A stretch of DNA of 51,763 nucleotides from assembly GCA_050184295.1 (NCBI GenBank), contig JBFXAM010000019.1:1-51763 (forward strand), given 5' to 3'. Under the pieces are notes generated by a model. The model was given only the letters and a program-made list of their open reading frames with translations. It made no database searches and was not told where the DNA came from. How positions within the stretch are numbered: the stretch's first letter is position 1; each line of letters begins with the position of its first letter. The position numbers and the translations under genes were made by a program. Below, piece after piece: positions 24,801-33,179 of this stretch. The DNA is from JBFXAM01 sp050184295 (GTDB lineage: Bacteria; Planctomycetota; Phycisphaerae; UBA1845; Fen-1342).

Positions 24801-26151
24801 CGGGATGACGAGCGACGCCGCGCTCGCGGGACCGGTCCACCGCGCGGCGGGGTTTATCGCCCGCGCGCAGAACCGGCACACCGGCGGCTGGCGCTACGAC
24901 CCCGGCGACGACGGCGACACGTCCGTGCTCGGCTGGCAGCTGATGGCGCTCAAGAGCGCGCAACTTGCCGGCGTGCCCGTGTCCCACGACTTGCTCAGCG
25001 GCGCGCAGCGCTGGCTCGATCGGGTCGAGCTGCGCAGCCGGCCCGGGCTATTCTCGTATCGGCCCGGCGAGCCCGTTTCTGTCGCGATGACCGCTGAGGC
25101 GATGTTCGTCCGCCAGTTGCTGGGCGCGCCGCGCGACGATGAACGCATGCGCGGCGGACTGGCATACCTGGCGAAATCGTCGCCGCGCTGGCGCGCCGAT
25201 CCCAACACGTACGGCTGGTACTACACGACCCTGGCGCTGTTTCATCACCAGGGGCGCGAGTGGGAGCGTTGGAACGCCGAGCTGGTGCCGGAGCTGCTGC
25301 GCATGCAAGCGACCGACGGGGCCGCAGCGGGGAGCTGGCCGCCGGACGGCGAGTGGGCCGCGGTGGGCGGGCGCGTGTACCAGACCGCGATCTGCACGCT
25401 GATGCTCGAGGTGTACTATCGCTACCTGCCGCTCTACGCAGCGCCGTCTGCCACGACGCGCCCGTCGGCGAGATTCATCGTGGGTACGGTGACCGACGCG
25501 GGCACGGGGCAGCCGATCGGCGGTGCGCGGGTGCGTGTGGATCGCGAGGGTCCGGAGCTCGTCGCAACGGCCGACGCACATGGCCGCTATGCGCTGCCCG
25601 CGCCGCCGGACGCGCCGGAACATTTCGCGCTCTCCGCGCAGGGCGCCGGTTATGTGCCCGCGAGCGTGAACGTCCGCGCCGCGGCGGCGGACGCGGGCTT
25701 GGTTCAGGACTTCGCGCTCGCACCGCAGACGAAGGCGACGGTCGTGATCGAGGCGGCGCCGGACGTGCATCACCTGGGCAATGACCGTTTTCAGGGACGC
25801 GTGAACAGCCAGTTTCAGAAGGCCAGCGAGGGTCGGCGGTTCCGCGCTCCGTTTGAGCTGGACGATCAACATCTGGCCCGGCTCGCGAACGCCGCGACGC
25901 CGCCCCGCTTACGCCTGTTGACGCGCGGGGTACAGTGTCCGCATGAGCTGCGCTTGAACGGTGTGCGGCTTCCGACGCCGCTGGGCGAGTCGCCCGAGGA
26001 CGGCAGCTTCGGCGAATTCGCGGTCGAGCTCCCCGCGGCGCTGCTGCGTGCGGGGGAAAACGAGATCAGCATCACGGCGGTTTCGTGCCGCGGCGATTTG
26101 GACGACTTCGAGTTTGTGAACCTGCGGATTGAGATCGGCGCGACGGACTGA
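21868..26151 (+). CDS. Giant TonB-like protein: beta-propeller + SxxxH helix + terpenoid-cyclase-like toroid
   Basis: 1427 aa. Order: signal/anchor helix (7-25); a beta-propeller of PD40-like repeats (about 60-340; FFVRG, LYFYSDR, LYFSSNR, LYFSSDR); a helix at about 373-391, a basic loop (RDLWRRR), and a helix at about 402-425 containing SLMAH; an Ala/Pro-rich linker (about 430-860); an alpha/alpha toroid like squalene-cyclase/prenyltransferase repeats (about 861-1195; WLAEHQSADGRWDGG, GGWRYDPGDDGDTSVLGWQ); a carboxypeptidase-regulatory-like domain (about 1200-1285); and a beta-rich C-terminus. The topology puts the propeller and toroid in the periplasm. The SxxxH motif in an in-to-out helix, after ExbB and ExbD, matches the TonB coupling helix. 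I infer a TonB-like transducer whose output domain is the toroid; the toroid probably binds ligand rather than cyclising terpenes, since no DxDD acid motif was noticed. Confidence 0.82.
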   Translation: MTLRRIMLFTLVAAVLGGAAALAWRVAPRTARYYTDGDTIRHPLGSLAPRDVLWQPPRALAELVDAAGDVYEPKLSWDGLSLFFVRGKAGANADLWVARRTPTGWSPPAPLGELNTQSDELGPAPSFDGAVLYFYSDRAGGVGGYDLWVAQREGERWLGPTNLGAAVNTEFNEYAPAPAPDGATLYFSSNRPRPDDERQPNPDAWPATVREDRFHRTYDLYAAALTDRGVGVAAPLVLLNTPFNEGPACVSPAGDFLYFSSDRPDGQGGFDLYRARRLRGAFQPPTNLGPPVNSVQNELDPGLTALGFALYFSSDAADAAGAADTAAREGPRRAPAYGIYYTTSREVFVETERDPRPPIDWAGLWARVGPSLLWALLSLLMLLLLLALGRDLWRRRLSLLARCLLASLMAHLLLMMLMSVWNVTAGVLDALRDPGLIEVALVPAAAADTLAAQLTDLSIEVATPTAEALPTLARPVVGLAAAPAELVTLEAAPSDAAREESLSAATDVAEARVPAETRVVASSAAPPTRTTPAELSLPAAPAPAAPRAEPALVAPAATPLAIEPVRDAASAASESATPSVIVTPAPSAADASVVDVPLTAQSPRIAESSPRASSAAATVLTPVDSTTAVVDLALPVSAAPVVHAAPAEPALPPVEHAPAERQPMEAPVAAAPAALTELPVAGAARSTTSGESDVEMVSGLPRASVDATDRRLETRFVRPAAPAVRFDTPSPVVALPAESAPTRAPPASESADSPASPAPATLAVRRAPPPRADLTRLAPPDTLVRELGPPTTVERSSDASLIASTKPPGDASLPNARGVRVREPASPAPRPDVLSVLRLPTETTPPKPTFAQRAPERREEVVQRMGGSPETEAAVRRALVWLAEHQSADGRWDGGAFDAGCGGCGGATHYDVNVALTGLATLCFLGAGHTPTSDGPYQAHVDRALRWLVARQAPDGDLRAGETMYSHGIAAIALSEALGMTSDAALAGPVHRAAGFIARAQNRHTGGWRYDPGDDGDTSVLGWQLMALKSAQLAGVPVSHDLLSGAQRWLDRVELRSRPGLFSYRPGEPVSVAMTAEAMFVRQLLGAPRDDERMRGGLAYLAKSSPRWRADPNTYGWYYTTLALFHHQGREWERWNAELVPELLRMQATDGAAAGSWPPDGEWAAVGGRVYQTAICTLMLEVYYRYLPLYAAPSATTRPSARFIVGTVTDAGTGQPIGGARVRVDREGPELVATADAHGRYALPAPPDAPEHFALSAQGAGYVPASVNVRAAAADAGLVQDFALAPQTKATVVIEAAPDVHHLGNDRFQGRVNSQFQKASEGRRFRAPFELDDQHLARLANAATPPRLRLLTRGVQCPHELRLNGVRLPTPLGESPEDGSFGEFAVELPAALLRAGENEISITAVSCRGDLDDFEFVNLRIEIGATD

Positions 26152-26214
26152 CGGTGCGCCCGGCGGAGGGAATTGGCCGGGCGGCGTGCGACGGCGCGGC
26201 ATCGCGGTCTCGTG

Positions 26215-26340
26215 TAGTGCCTCGAAAGAAAAAGTGGTCATATCACGGATCGAGCCGCGGCCTTCAGGCCGCACGGAACCGCCGCGCGACGTGAATATCG
26301 CGGCTCCACGACCTCGCGGTTTTTATGAGGCAGTGCACTA
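26215..26340. repeat. 126-bp palindromic repeat / MITE-like unit
   Basis: The ends are imperfect inverted repeats: TAGTGCCTC at 26215-26223 and GAGGCAGTGCACTA at 26327-26340. Inside is a perfect hairpin GCGGCC-TTCA-GGCCGC (26257-26272) and a run of five T on the plus strand. It fills most of the gap between two convergent genes, and its right end supplies the TAG stop codon of the TolC-family gene. It can also serve as terminator for both genes. Confidence 0.6.
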
Positions 26341-28323
26341 GTTGGTCGCGTCCCGATCGCCGGACGGCGTTCGGGCGCTGTTCGCGTTCGCCGGCGCAGG
26401 CGCCGTCGGATCGGCCGGCTCCGCGGGCGACTCCTCTGCGCGTCCGTCGTCGTGAATCTGGAGCGTTTCGGTGGCAAGCCGGAAATCGAGCAGGGCCCGC
26501 CAGCTGTTGGTCTTGGCGACGTTGAGGCGGTTGCGCGCCGTGGTCCAGTCGTTCTCCGCTTCCTGAAGGTCGCGATAGCCGATGTCCCCGTCGTAGAACT
26601 GCAACCGCGCGTATTCGCGCCGCAGGTCGGCGACCTCGACGCTGCGGCGTTGGATTTCGAGCGAACGCTCCTCGAGCCGCATGCGGTTGATCGCGCGGCG
26701 GACCTCGGCCCGCACGCCGTCGATCAGCTCGTCGTACGCCCGTCGCGCGCGGTTGACGTCGATCAGCGCCGCCTTGAGCTGGTTGCGCTCGCGCGTGCGT
26801 TCGAGCGGCAGCGCGAGGATCACCTCGGAGCGCCAGGTGGCCCGCGCGACCGAGAACGAGGTGGTCCGAAACGCGCCGGGATCGCTGTCGTAGGTGAGCG
26901 TCGTCGTCCAGTCGAGATCGGGCAGCAACTGGTTTTTCGCGACCCCGACGCCGCGCTTCGCGTCGTCGATCTGATCGAGCCGATTCAGCAGGTCGAAGCG
27001 GCGCTGCGTGGCGACTTCGAGCGCACGCACTTCGGCGTCGGCGGCCGGCGGGCGCTGGAGAATCGGATAGACCCCGGCGGCGATCTGGCGCTCGATGCTC
27101 TCGATGTCCTCGAGATCCCAGAGCGTCAGCGGCTCGTCGACCGGCATGCCGATCTGGAGCTTGAAGGCGTCGGATTGCGCGCGGAATGATTCGCGCAGGT
27201 CCTCCGCTCGGTTGGCCGCCGAGAGCATCTCCTGCTCCGCGCGGCGCGTGTCGAGCAGCGTGCCGGTGCCGGCGTCCTCGAGCGCCGCGGCGCGCTCAAA
27301 GTCGATCTCGAAACGGCTGAGGCTCTCGAACGCGTCCAGCACGTCCTGCTTCGCGCGCAGCAGGTCGAAGTAGTCGCTCGCGATCACCACCAACTGGCGC
27401 CGCCGAAAGCGCTCGAAATCGCGCACCGCGTAGGTCAGCGTGCGCTCCAACTGAACCAGATCCTCGCGCGCCACGTGGCCGGCGTCGCGCAGCAGCGGCA
27501 CGTTCAGGCCGAACTCGAGCTGGCCGGTCTCCGACGCCGTGATGCCCTGGCGGATGTCGCGGATCAGCGTGTTGATCATCCGCGCTGAAAACTCGCCGCC
27601 ATAAGGCAGCCGCTGCGTCGCCGAGACATCCGCGACGAATCGCATCGCCTGGTCGAAATTGCTGATCTCGCCGTAGTTGCCGTAGACCGAGCGCAGCTCG
27701 GCGGCGAACTGCGGCGTCCAGAGATGCCGCTCGAGCGTCAGCGCGAGGGCCGCGAGATAGAGGTCTTCCTTGGCGGTCTGATACTCGCGGCGGTGGATCA
27801 GCGCATAGGCAAGCGCATCGGTAAGCGTGAACACGGCGGGGCGCTCGGGCGCAGGCTGGGTCGAGATCGCCGCGATGGCGCTGCGGGGGCGCGTCGTGGC
27901 GGCGTCATCCGCGGCGCCGGTGTTCAGGCCGGGATCGGCGGACGCCGTCGTGGCGGTGCTCGGTCGCGCGCCCGAACTCAGCTCAGTGGCCGCGCTCGCC
28001 GCCGGCTGCGTCGTCGCCGAAAACCCTGCGGGCACGTCGGTGGTCGCGGGGTGCGGCGCGTATTGGTACGCGCCCGGGTCGGCGTCGGGCAGCGGGCGTC
28101 GGGCGCGCGTCGCGGGGATCGGCGCGGAATACGCCAGCGCGTCCTGTTGTCGCTTTTCGATTGCGGCGAAGACGTCGCGGTCGGCCGTGCGGGCGTATTC
28201 GAAGCAGCCGACGGCGCTGAGGGTCAGCGCGGTGAGAAGCAGCGCCGCGCCGCGCCGCGCGGTCGCGGCTGCGGTCCAGCCGGCGCGGCGCGCGCATCGT
28301 TGCAGGAGTGGGTTCGCAGCCAT
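26338..28323 (-). CDS. TolC-family outer-membrane lipoprotein
   Basis: 661 aa. N-terminal lipoprotein signal (ALLLTALTLSAVGC). After a Thr/Ala/Pro-rich stretch of about 120 residues come the two outer-membrane efflux protein repeats (about 165-385 and 420-630), with typical heptad-like helices such as RAEQEMLSAANRAEDLRESF and ALIDVNRARRAYDELIDGVR. TolC-type proteins form trimeric channels for export; no membrane-fusion protein or transporter is adjacent. ATG 28323 was chosen; a GTG at 28359 that overlaps the kinase stop (GTGA) is an alternative that would add 12 residues and couple translation. No strong ribosome site exists for either. It lies just downstream of the Ser/Thr kinase gene. The stop codon belongs to a palindromic repeat. 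Confidence 0.88.
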   Translation of the reverse strand: MAANPLLQRCARRAGWTAAATARRGAALLLTALTLSAVGCFEYARTADRDVFAAIEKRQQDALAYSAPIPATRARRPLPDADPGAYQYAPHPATTDVPAGFSATTQPAASAATELSSGARPSTATTASADPGLNTGAADDAATTRPRSAIAAISTQPAPERPAVFTLTDALAYALIHRREYQTAKEDLYLAALALTLERHLWTPQFAAELRSVYGNYGEISNFDQAMRFVADVSATQRLPYGGEFSARMINTLIRDIRQGITASETGQLEFGLNVPLLRDAGHVAREDLVQLERTLTYAVRDFERFRRRQLVVIASDYFDLLRAKQDVLDAFESLSRFEIDFERAAALEDAGTGTLLDTRRAEQEMLSAANRAEDLRESFRAQSDAFKLQIGMPVDEPLTLWDLEDIESIERQIAAGVYPILQRPPAADAEVRALEVATQRRFDLLNRLDQIDDAKRGVGVAKNQLLPDLDWTTTLTYDSDPGAFRTTSFSVARATWRSEVILALPLERTRERNQLKAALIDVNRARRAYDELIDGVRAEVRRAINRMRLEERSLEIQRRSVEVADLRREYARLQFYDGDIGYRDLQEAENDWTTARNRLNVAKTNSWRALLDFRLATETLQIHDDGRAEESPAEPADPTAPAPANANSARTPSGDRDATN

Positions 28324-28355
28324 GCCGCGAACGATACTGTCGTTCGTCGATTCCG

Positions 28356-31295
28356 TCACGGACCGGCGGCGGGCGTCGCGCTCGACGCGGCGTCGTTTCT
28401 TGTCGGCGCCAGCCACGGCGGCCAGCGCGGGTCGCGCTCCATCCGGTACATCAGAAACCGCGCTAGGTAGCAGTAGTTCTCGTTATCGTGCGCGTCGGCG
28501 GCCGCCGTCAGCTCGCGCAACGCCGCGGTGCGGTCTCCGGCGCAGAGCGACGCGATGCCGCGCTGAAACCACGCCGCGGACAGCAGGAACTGGCGATCGT
28601 CCGGACGGCACGTGCGCGCGTCGAGCGTTTCGTCGAGCAGCGCTTCCCACGTCGATTGGCCGCGCACGTAGCCGTACAGCGCCTCCGACCAGGGTCGCGA
28701 CCACTTCGGCGAGAGCGGCGGCTCGAATCGCAAAGCGCGCGCGTCCGCGGGCAGCACCGCCGCCTCGACGCCGCACAACCGTCGGGCCGCTTCGAGGCGC
28801 AGCAGCCACTCGACGTCGCCGTCCGCGGCCCGCGCGCCGCGTTCCAGCCGCGCCGCCGCCGCGGGCACGCCGCGCGCCTCGCGCGCCAGCAGCGCTGCAA
28901 CGAACGCGGCGTCGGGATCGTGATTCACATCCCGGCCGTCGGCGTCGGGATGAAGTGCGCGGCAACGCTCCGCGGCGCGCTCAATGTCGCCGAGCGCGAA
29001 GTAGAGCCGCATCGCGTAGCGGTCACGCTCTTCGCGATCGTAGGGCCGGACGATGACGGTCGGCGGCGCGATGCGGTTCCACCAGTCGATGGCCGCCGCG
29101 AAGTCCCCGCGCGCTTCGTGATAAAACGCTTCGGCGGCGTAGCCGCGGGCGCTGGTGGGCTCGGCGGCGCGCGCTTCGCCGGCGGCCTGCTGGCAGAACG
29201 CGAAGGCGGTTTCGGCCTCGGTGTCGACTCCGGCGCGTTGAAAGGACTGGGCCGCGAGCCAGTGCGTGGTCGCGAGCAGATAGCGCGGGAACGCGCGCGT
29301 GGGCTTGAGCTGGGCCGCAAATCGCAGGCTCGCGACGGCCTCGTCATATTGCTCGCGCTCGACCCGCGCCGAGAGATACATCGCGTAATTGATCGCGCGG
29401 CCCTTGTGCTCCATCGCCTGGAGGAAGGTCCAGCCGCCGCGGTTCGCCTCGACGATCGCCTGCTCAAACGCGTAGCGCGCCGCGGCCGGGTCGGTCTCGA
29501 TCAGCGCCTGACCCTTGAAGAACCAGGCTTCCGGCGTGGTCGCGCTGCCGGCTTCGATCAGCGCGTCGCCGTGCTGGAGCGCCGCGAGCACTTGCTCATA
29601 ACCCGCTGCGTCCCAGTTGCGCGCCCACGCGCGCAGATACTCCGTCTCGACCGCACGCGACCCGCGGGGGGCGCGGGGCAGCAGGTCGATCGCTTGGCGC
29701 GCGTCGGTGCGAATCGTCGCCAGCGCGCGCACCAGCGCACAGCGCGCCCGGTCGCCGCCGAGCCGCGCCGCCCACCCGAGCTGCGCGAGCGCCGGCTCGC
29801 TGTTGCGATAGTCATCGATCAGAACGCGCCACGCCGCGTCGATCCGACTGGCCGCGGACACGTTCACAAAGTGCCAGAGCACCGGCAGCAGCACGACCAG
29901 CAGCGCCAGCGCCGCACCCGAAGTCGCCCGCGCGGGGTGACGACGAACCCAGCGAACCGCCTTGCCCAGCGGTCCGACGCGCCGACTGGAAATCGGAAAA
30001 TCCTCGGCGTAACGCCGCAGGTCGCGGGATAGATCGAGCGCCGACGCGAACCGCCGCCGCGGCTCCTTCTCCAGCGCGCGCAGGCAGATGGTCTCGAGGT
30101 CCAGCGGAATGTGCGGCGCGACGCTCCGAGGCGATGGAGGATCGCGATGCAGAATCGCGTGAATCACCTGGTCGTAGCTTTCGCCGACAAACGGCCGCCG
30201 CCCCGTGAGCAGCTCATAGAGCGTGGCGCCGAGCGCGAACACGTCCGTCCGCGCGTCGATCGCGTTCCGGTCGCCGGTGATCTGCTCGGGAGCCATGTAC
30301 GACGGAGTCCCGAGAATCTCGCTCGTCATCGTCATGCCGGCTTCGTCGAGCACGCGCGCCAGCCCGAAGTCCGTGACGTGTAGCTTGTCGTCGCGCCCCA
30401 GCAGCATGTTCTGCGGCTTCACGTCGCGGTGGACGATGCCTTGTTGATGGGCGTGATGCAGCGCGTCCGCGGCTTCGGCGATCAGCCGTGCGATCCGCTT
30501 GTGATCCGCCGTGCGCCGCGTGCTCACGCGCCCGGAAGCGCCGCGCCGCAACCCGCTGACTGCCGTGCCCGCCGCCGCCGGGGCGTCGGGCGCGTTCGCG
30601 GACGCGCGCGGGGAGGGCGCGGATTCGACGATCTCCGGCGGCGCGTCGGGCAGGCGCAGCCGGACCGGGTCCGCCGCCAGCACGGCGCTCAACGGCGCGC
30701 CGTCGATGAGCTCCATCGCGTAGTAGAAGCACCCGTGCTCGTGTCCCTGGGCGTAGACCGGGACGATGTTGGTATGGTGCAAGCGGGCCGCGGCCTGGGC
30801 TTCGCGGAGAAAGCGCGTGATGGTGCGCTCGGAGCCGCCGAGATTGGCGCCGAGGAGCTTCAGCGCGACCACGCGGTTGAGGCTGATCTGGCGGGCGCGA
30901 TAAACCACGCCCATGCCGCCGCGGCCGATCTCGTCCAGAATCTCGAAATCGCCGACGACGCGGGCCGGCGGCGCGACCGGCGTTGGCGCGCAGCGCGGGT
31001 CGGCGGGGTCGTCGAGGGGGCGCGTCTTCGCCCAGCGGTCGCCGGTGTTGGGGCGGGCCGCGCCCCGCGGCTCGCGTTCGTCGTCCCCCCGGGGCGGGGC
31101 CGACTCATTGGCGGCGCAGTGCTCGTCCAGCGAGAGCGCGTCGTCCAGCGCGCCGACAATCCGCCGCAGGTCCGACAGCCGCACTTTGCATTCGGCACAG
31201 GCGCGCACATGCTGGCGCACGTGTGCGGCGGCGTCGCTGTCGAGGTCGCCCTCGACATACTCGAGCAGCCGGTCGCGCGCGTCGTCGCAGTTCAT
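28356..31295 (-). CDS. Transmembrane Ser/Thr protein kinase with N-terminal anti-sigma zinc finger
   Basis: 979 aa. Residues 25-36 contain HxxxCxxC (H29, C33, C36), the zinc-binding anti-sigma motif. The kinase domain (about 115-425) has every key element: glycine loop GRGGMGVVY, K146 in VALKLLG, HRDVKPQN (289-296), DFG (309-311) and APE (335-337). A 60-residue disordered insert sits at the hinge. A transmembrane helix (about 457-476) is followed by an extracytoplasmic 500-residue helical/TPR-like region. An ECF sigma factor gene lies 50 bases upstream, so I infer that the zinc-finger domain holds that sigma factor and that phosphorylation or an outside signal releases it. Tandem sigma and kinase genes are common in planctomycetes. 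Confidence 0.93.
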   Translation of the reverse strand: MNCDDARDRLLEYVEGDLDSDAAAHVRQHVRACAECKVRLSDLRRIVGALDDALSLDEHCAANESAPPRGDDEREPRGAARPNTGDRWAKTRPLDDPADPRCAPTPVAPPARVVGDFEILDEIGRGGMGVVYRARQISLNRVVALKLLGANLGGSERTITRFLREAQAAARLHHTNIVPVYAQGHEHGCFYYAMELIDGAPLSAVLAADPVRLRLPDAPPEIVESAPSPRASANAPDAPAAAGTAVSGLRRGASGRVSTRRTADHKRIARLIAEAADALHHAHQQGIVHRDVKPQNMLLGRDDKLHVTDFGLARVLDEAGMTMTSEILGTPSYMAPEQITGDRNAIDARTDVFALGATLYELLTGRRPFVGESYDQVIHAILHRDPPSPRSVAPHIPLDLETICLRALEKEPRRRFASALDLSRDLRRYAEDFPISSRRVGPLGKAVRWVRRHPARATSGAALALLVVLLPVLWHFVNVSAASRIDAAWRVLIDDYRNSEPALAQLGWAARLGGDRARCALVRALATIRTDARQAIDLLPRAPRGSRAVETEYLRAWARNWDAAGYEQVLAALQHGDALIEAGSATTPEAWFFKGQALIETDPAAARYAFEQAIVEANRGGWTFLQAMEHKGRAINYAMYLSARVEREQYDEAVASLRFAAQLKPTRAFPRYLLATTHWLAAQSFQRAGVDTEAETAFAFCQQAAGEARAAEPTSARGYAAEAFYHEARGDFAAAIDWWNRIAPPTVIVRPYDREERDRYAMRLYFALGDIERAAERCRALHPDADGRDVNHDPDAAFVAALLAREARGVPAAAARLERGARAADGDVEWLLRLEAARRLCGVEAAVLPADARALRFEPPLSPKWSRPWSEALYGYVRGQSTWEALLDETLDARTCRPDDRQFLLSAAWFQRGIASLCAGDRTAALRELTAAADAHDNENYCYLARFLMYRMERDPRWPPWLAPTRNDAASSATPAAGP

Positions 31296-31345
31296 GGGCG
31301 GATGCTCACAGCCGATGGCGCCCGCGCCGTTCCGGCGCGGCGGCG

Positions 31346-31954
31346 TCAGGAGGCTCCCGACGAATCGAGGCCGGCCAGTTTTTCGCGCAGCACTTCCATG
31401 GCCTTGCTGAGGCGCGCTTTCGCCCCCGCCAGCGTGAGCCCAACGGCCTCGGCGATCTCCTCGCGCGAGAGGTTCTGAAAGTAGCGCATGACGACGACGC
31501 TCCGCAGGTCGTCGTCGAGTTCGTCGAGCACCGCCAGCAGGCGCGCCGCGCGGTCGCGCTTCAGCGCCCGGCCCGCCGGCGTCGTAACCGGATCGATCGC
31601 GTCGTCATACGTCGGCTGTACGCGCCGCACGCCGCGCGCCGCCGGCGGCGCCGTCTCACGCCGCTTGCGCAACGCGTCGATGCAGCGCCGCCGCGCCAGC
31701 TGATACAGCCACCCGCGAATGCTCTGCGTCGGCAGTGCCTCCGGCTCCACGCGGCAGCAGGTCGTCAGCACGTCCTGCACGATGTCCTGCGCCGCGTCCG
31801 CGTCGCTCAGCATCCGCCGGCAGAACGCGCGCAGCTCGTCCCCGTGGCGGCGCTCCAGTGCGACGATCGCCTCGGCGTCGCCGGTGCGCAGCCGCGCCAG
31901 AAACTCGCGCTCGCGCGCGTCGAGCTGCGATTGAGAAAGGTCGTCGGCGCCCAT
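31346..31954 (-). CDS. ECF-type RNA polymerase sigma factor
   Basis: 202 aa. Region 2 is at about 15-90 (AAQDIVQDVLTTCCR, then SIRGWLYQLARRRCIDALRKRR) and region 4 at about 140-195 (DDLRSVVVMRYFQNLSREEIAEAVGLTLAGAKARLSKA), separated by a short linker; region 3 is absent, as in ECF factors. The start ATG gives MGADDLSQSQ; longer in-frame extension upstream is not supported. It directs polymerase to a specific regulon, here unknown. The gene directly precedes the zinc-finger Ser/Thr kinase, its probable control partner. Confidence 0.93.
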   Translation of the reverse strand: MGADDLSQSQLDAREREFLARLRTGDAEAIVALERRHGDELRAFCRRMLSDADAAQDIVQDVLTTCCRVEPEALPTQSIRGWLYQLARRRCIDALRKRRETAPPAARGVRRVQPTYDDAIDPVTTPAGRALKRDRAARLLAVLDELDDDLRSVVVMRYFQNLSREEIAEAVGLTLAGAKARLSKAMEVLREKLAGLDSSGAS

Positions 31955-32069
31955 GGCTGCAATCCCGAATGATTGGGGCGTTCGAGCACGCACACGCGAC
32001 GGGTCGGCGGCCGCAGTGTAGCACGCGGCGGCGCGGCCGGGATGGGCGCCCGGCGCGCGCCGGGCCGGC

Positions 32070-33179
32070 TCAGTTCGGTGCGTCGATCGGCAGAACGATA
32101 TCGAAGCGCGCCCCGCGACCCGGCACGTTGCTGGCGCTGATCGACCCGTGCATCTCGTGGACCAGCCCGTGAACGACGGCGAGCCCCAGCCCGGCCTTGC
32201 CGCGCTCGCCGCAGCCCAGGTTGGCCTTGCTGCTGTGAAACGGCTCGAAGATGTGCTCCATGTCCGCGGTCGAGATGCCGCCGCCGGTGTCGGCGATCTG
32301 GAGCAGAATGCTGTGCGTATCACGCCGCACGAGCGAGATCGCGAGCGTCCCGCCGTTGGGCATCGCGTCGATCGCGTTTTCGACTACGTTGTGGAGGATG
32401 ATGAGCAGCGGCTGGCGGGGGACCGGGCAGACGGGGATTCTGTGCCAATCGAGCTGCACGCGGATGCGGTGCTGGTTCAGGCGTTCCTCGTGCTCGTCGC
32501 AGAAGTAGAGCACGGTCTCGGTCAGGTCGGCCATGTCGCGATCGCGGTGATCGGCCTGTGCGAACGCGAGCAGTTGCTGCGTGATCGACGCCGCGCGGGT
32601 GAGCGAGTCCGTCGCGCGCCGCAGCGCTCGGCGCATGGCCGCCATCGTGTTCATGTTCGAGGCGTATTCAATGCTGGTCGCAATGCTGCACAGCATGTTG
32701 TTGTAGTGGTGGGCGACCGCGCCGCTCAGGCTGCCCAGAACATGCAGCCGCTCGTGCTTGCGAACCTGGCGCTGGAGGCGCACGCGGGCACTGATGTCGC
32801 GGAACCAGATCGCCACGCCGCGCAGCCCCTCGTCGGGGTCGATGACGGGGGTGACATAGACGGCGTATTCGATGGGATCGTCATCGGTGCCGCCGAGCCG
32901 GACGCGGAACTCGGACGGTTCGAGCGCCTGCACACAACGACGGAAGTGCGTCTCGCCGGTGATGCGATCGGGCTCGGGCAGCAGATCGGTCGCGACGCCG
33001 CCTTCGCGCAGCGCCTCCGACGCCCCGAAGAGCTGCGTCGCCGCGGGGTTCCATGCGGCGATCCGCGCTTCGGGGTTGCACGCGATGACCGCCAGCCCTG
33101 CGCCCTGGAACATGCCGTCGAGGAACGCCGGATCCAGCCGGCCGTGGATCACGTTGTTACTGACGTCGCGCGTCGCCAT
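32070..33179 (-). CDS. PAS-domain sensor histidine kinase (cytoplasmic)
   Basis: 369 aa, no transmembrane segment. A PAS domain covers about 16-140 (AVIACNPEARIAAWNPAATQLFG, then VAIWFRDISARV). The dimerisation/phosphoacceptor region has SLSGAVAHHYNNML, where the phosphorylated His is followed by His instead of the usual Asp or Glu. The ATPase domain (about 235-365) has VVENAIDAMPNGG, ADTGGGIS, EPFHSSK and GKAGLGLAVV. The ATG at 33179 lies inside the end of the upstream lipoprotein gene (23-base overlap); a TTG 12 bases further upstream is less likely. No response regulator is adjacent, so its partner is elsewhere. Confidence 0.93.
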   Translation of the reverse strand: MATRDVSNNVIHGRLDPAFLDGMFQGAGLAVIACNPEARIAAWNPAATQLFGASEALREGGVATDLLPEPDRITGETHFRRCVQALEPSEFRVRLGGTDDDPIEYAVYVTPVIDPDEGLRGVAIWFRDISARVRLQRQVRKHERLHVLGSLSGAVAHHYNNMLCSIATSIEYASNMNTMAAMRRALRRATDSLTRAASITQQLLAFAQADHRDRDMADLTETVLYFCDEHEERLNQHRIRVQLDWHRIPVCPVPRQPLLIILHNVVENAIDAMPNGGTLAISLVRRDTHSILLQIADTGGGISTADMEHIFEPFHSSKANLGCGERGKAGLGLAVVHGLVHEMHGSISASNVPGRGARFDIVLPIDAPN

